A DNA stretch of 5,154 bases from Candidatus Bathyarchaeota archaeon (GTDB taxonomy: Archaea > Thermoproteota > Bathyarchaeia > Hecatellales > Hecatellaceae). The position numbers were made by a program, and so were the translations under genes. Where the stretch lies: contig DAOVDL010000055.1 in NCBI GenBank assembly GCA_030669485.1, positions 1-5,154 on the forward strand, given 5' to 3'. Shown one piece after another: positions 4,772-5,154 of this stretch (positions within the stretch are counted from its first letter, which is position 1; every line of letters begins with the position of its first letter). Below the pieces are notes generated by a model. That model was not told the origin of the DNA and made no database searches. It saw only the letters and a program-made list of their open reading frames with translations.

Positions 4772-5154
4772 AGGTGCTGGTAGGCTCTTCAATCTTTTCA
4801 GCCGTTGTTTCTACTGGCTTCTCAGGCGCTGTTTTCTCAGCTTCAATCTTAGGCTTCGTTGGCTCGGTTGTCTTAGGTTCTTTTCTGACGTATCTCTCTG
4901 TGAATGTCACTTCATCGAACTCTGGCAGAAACTTTTGGAGATCAGATGCCACCCCTCGTTTAGCAAGTTGAATTCTCTCCAAGTCAAATGCTTCCTCCGG
5001 TATGTTAATCTTCACAGCCGTCTCAGAAAGTTCTACTTTAAACTTATCTATCGGAACTGTAGGTATCCTTCGGTGGGTGAGAGCCTTAGCTTTCTCCAGA
5101 GGCTCTTGGAAAATGCGCTTTACAACTAGGTCGTAGATAAGGCTCTTTCCAGCC
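4731..5154 (-). CDS. Long-type archaeal FKBP peptidyl-prolyl cis-trans isomerase (C-terminal part, 5' end outside window)
   Basis: The minus-strand frame is open from the right edge to TAA 4731-4733 and shows 140 residues. Its first residues, AGKSLIYDLVVKRI, match the last strand of an FKBP domain (typically HPLAGKTL-Y-V). They are followed by LEKAKALTHRRIPTVPIDKF and NIPEEAFDLERIQLAKRGVASD, which resemble the extra C-terminal domain of SlyD-like long archaeal FKBPs. The missing N-terminal part should therefore hold the isomerase active site and the insert-in-flap chaperone domain. The family speeds proline isomerisation and shields unfolded proteins in the cytosol. The last 50 or so residues are a low-complexity tail rich in Lys, Glu, Pro and Thr, ending in a Ser run and EEEKP. 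A GTG at 5013-5015 could start a 94-residue product, but the frame continues upstream with FKBP-like sequence, so that is not the start. The final 13 codons overlap the UPF0179 gene. Confidence 0.78.
   Translation of the reverse strand, partial: AGKSLIYDLVVKRIFQEPLEKAKALTHRRIPTVPIDKFKVELSETAVKINIPEEAFDLERIQLAKRGVASDLQKFLPEFDEVTFTERYVRKEPKTTEPTKPKIEAEKTAPEKPVETTAEKIEEPTSTSSSSEKHQEEEKP

Noticed and set aside
5013..5015. GTG as start of a 94-residue minus-strand gene
   Set aside because: The frame stays open to the window edge, and the upstream residues match the end of an FKBP domain, so this GTG is an internal valine codon.
4752..5129. Two forward ORFs (4752-5129 and 4774-4971) opposite the FKBP gene
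   Set aside because: Both mirror the FKBP C-terminal region on the other strand. Their Cys/Leu/Arg-rich or Ser/Val-rich compositions are what a Lys/Glu/Pro/Thr-coding strand gives in antisense, whereas the minus-strand frame matches a known family.
5142..5153. AGKS at the edge read as the end of a Walker A P-loop
   Set aside because: The following sequence fits the final strand of an FKBP domain (AGKSLIYDLVV) and not an ATPase.
1..5154. Search for CRISPR, insertion sequences, tRNA, toxin-antitoxin or defence genes
   Set aside because: No regularly spaced repeats, transposase motifs, cloverleaf structures or defence domains were seen. The recognisable genes are all archaeal housekeeping families.

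Overview
The window comes from an archaeon. It encodes an archaeal-type 20S proteasome beta subunit, the archaeal termination ribonuclease aCPSF1/FttA with its KH domains, a Tma20/MCT-1-like PUA protein, an archaeal SepF, a UPF0179 protein and a long-type archaeal FKBP. TATA-like boxes replace bacterial -35/-10 promoters. This gene mix, the moderate GC and the frequent TTG starts suggest a TACK-lineage archaeon, possibly Bathyarchaeia. That placement is inference, because no rRNA is present.

Layout, left to right. (1) Positions 2-106 (+) hold the last 34 codons of an unidentified gene. (2) 155-643 (+) is the PUA-domain RNA-binding protein. (3) 640-1023 (-) is a small orphan protein, convergent with the PUA gene and sharing a CTAG at the stops. 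(4) 1024-1276 is an AT-rich divergent promoter region. It has one TATA-like box per strand, a T8 tract and one or two very short ORFs. (5) 1277-1600 (+) is sepF, which again shares a CTAG stop with its convergent neighbour. (6) 4191-1597 (-) is an apparent two-gene operon, psmB then aCPSF1/fttA, a gene order known from other archaea such as Methanocaldococcus jannaschii. (7) 4256-4771 (+) is a UPF0179 cysteine-rich protein, divergent from psmB. (8) 4731-5154 (-) is the C-terminal part of an FKBP-type prolyl isomerase. It runs off the right edge and overlaps the UPF0179 gene tail to tail by 41 bp.

Functionally this is a compact housekeeping neighbourhood. It combines translation-associated RNA binding (PUA), 3'-end formation and transcription termination (aCPSF1), protein degradation (proteasome) and protein folding (FKBP), with a division protein (SepF) between them. 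Genes are packed with almost no intergenic space, and three convergent pairs overlap. I see no mobile element, CRISPR array, tRNA, rRNA or defence system, and no convincing new multi-gene system. The points most worth a second look are the internal cysteine-quartet duplication of the UPF0179 protein, the degenerate KH motif in aCPSF1, the SepF without an obvious membrane-targeting helix, the orphan at 640-1023, the tiny ORFs before sepF and the unusual density of TTG starts.
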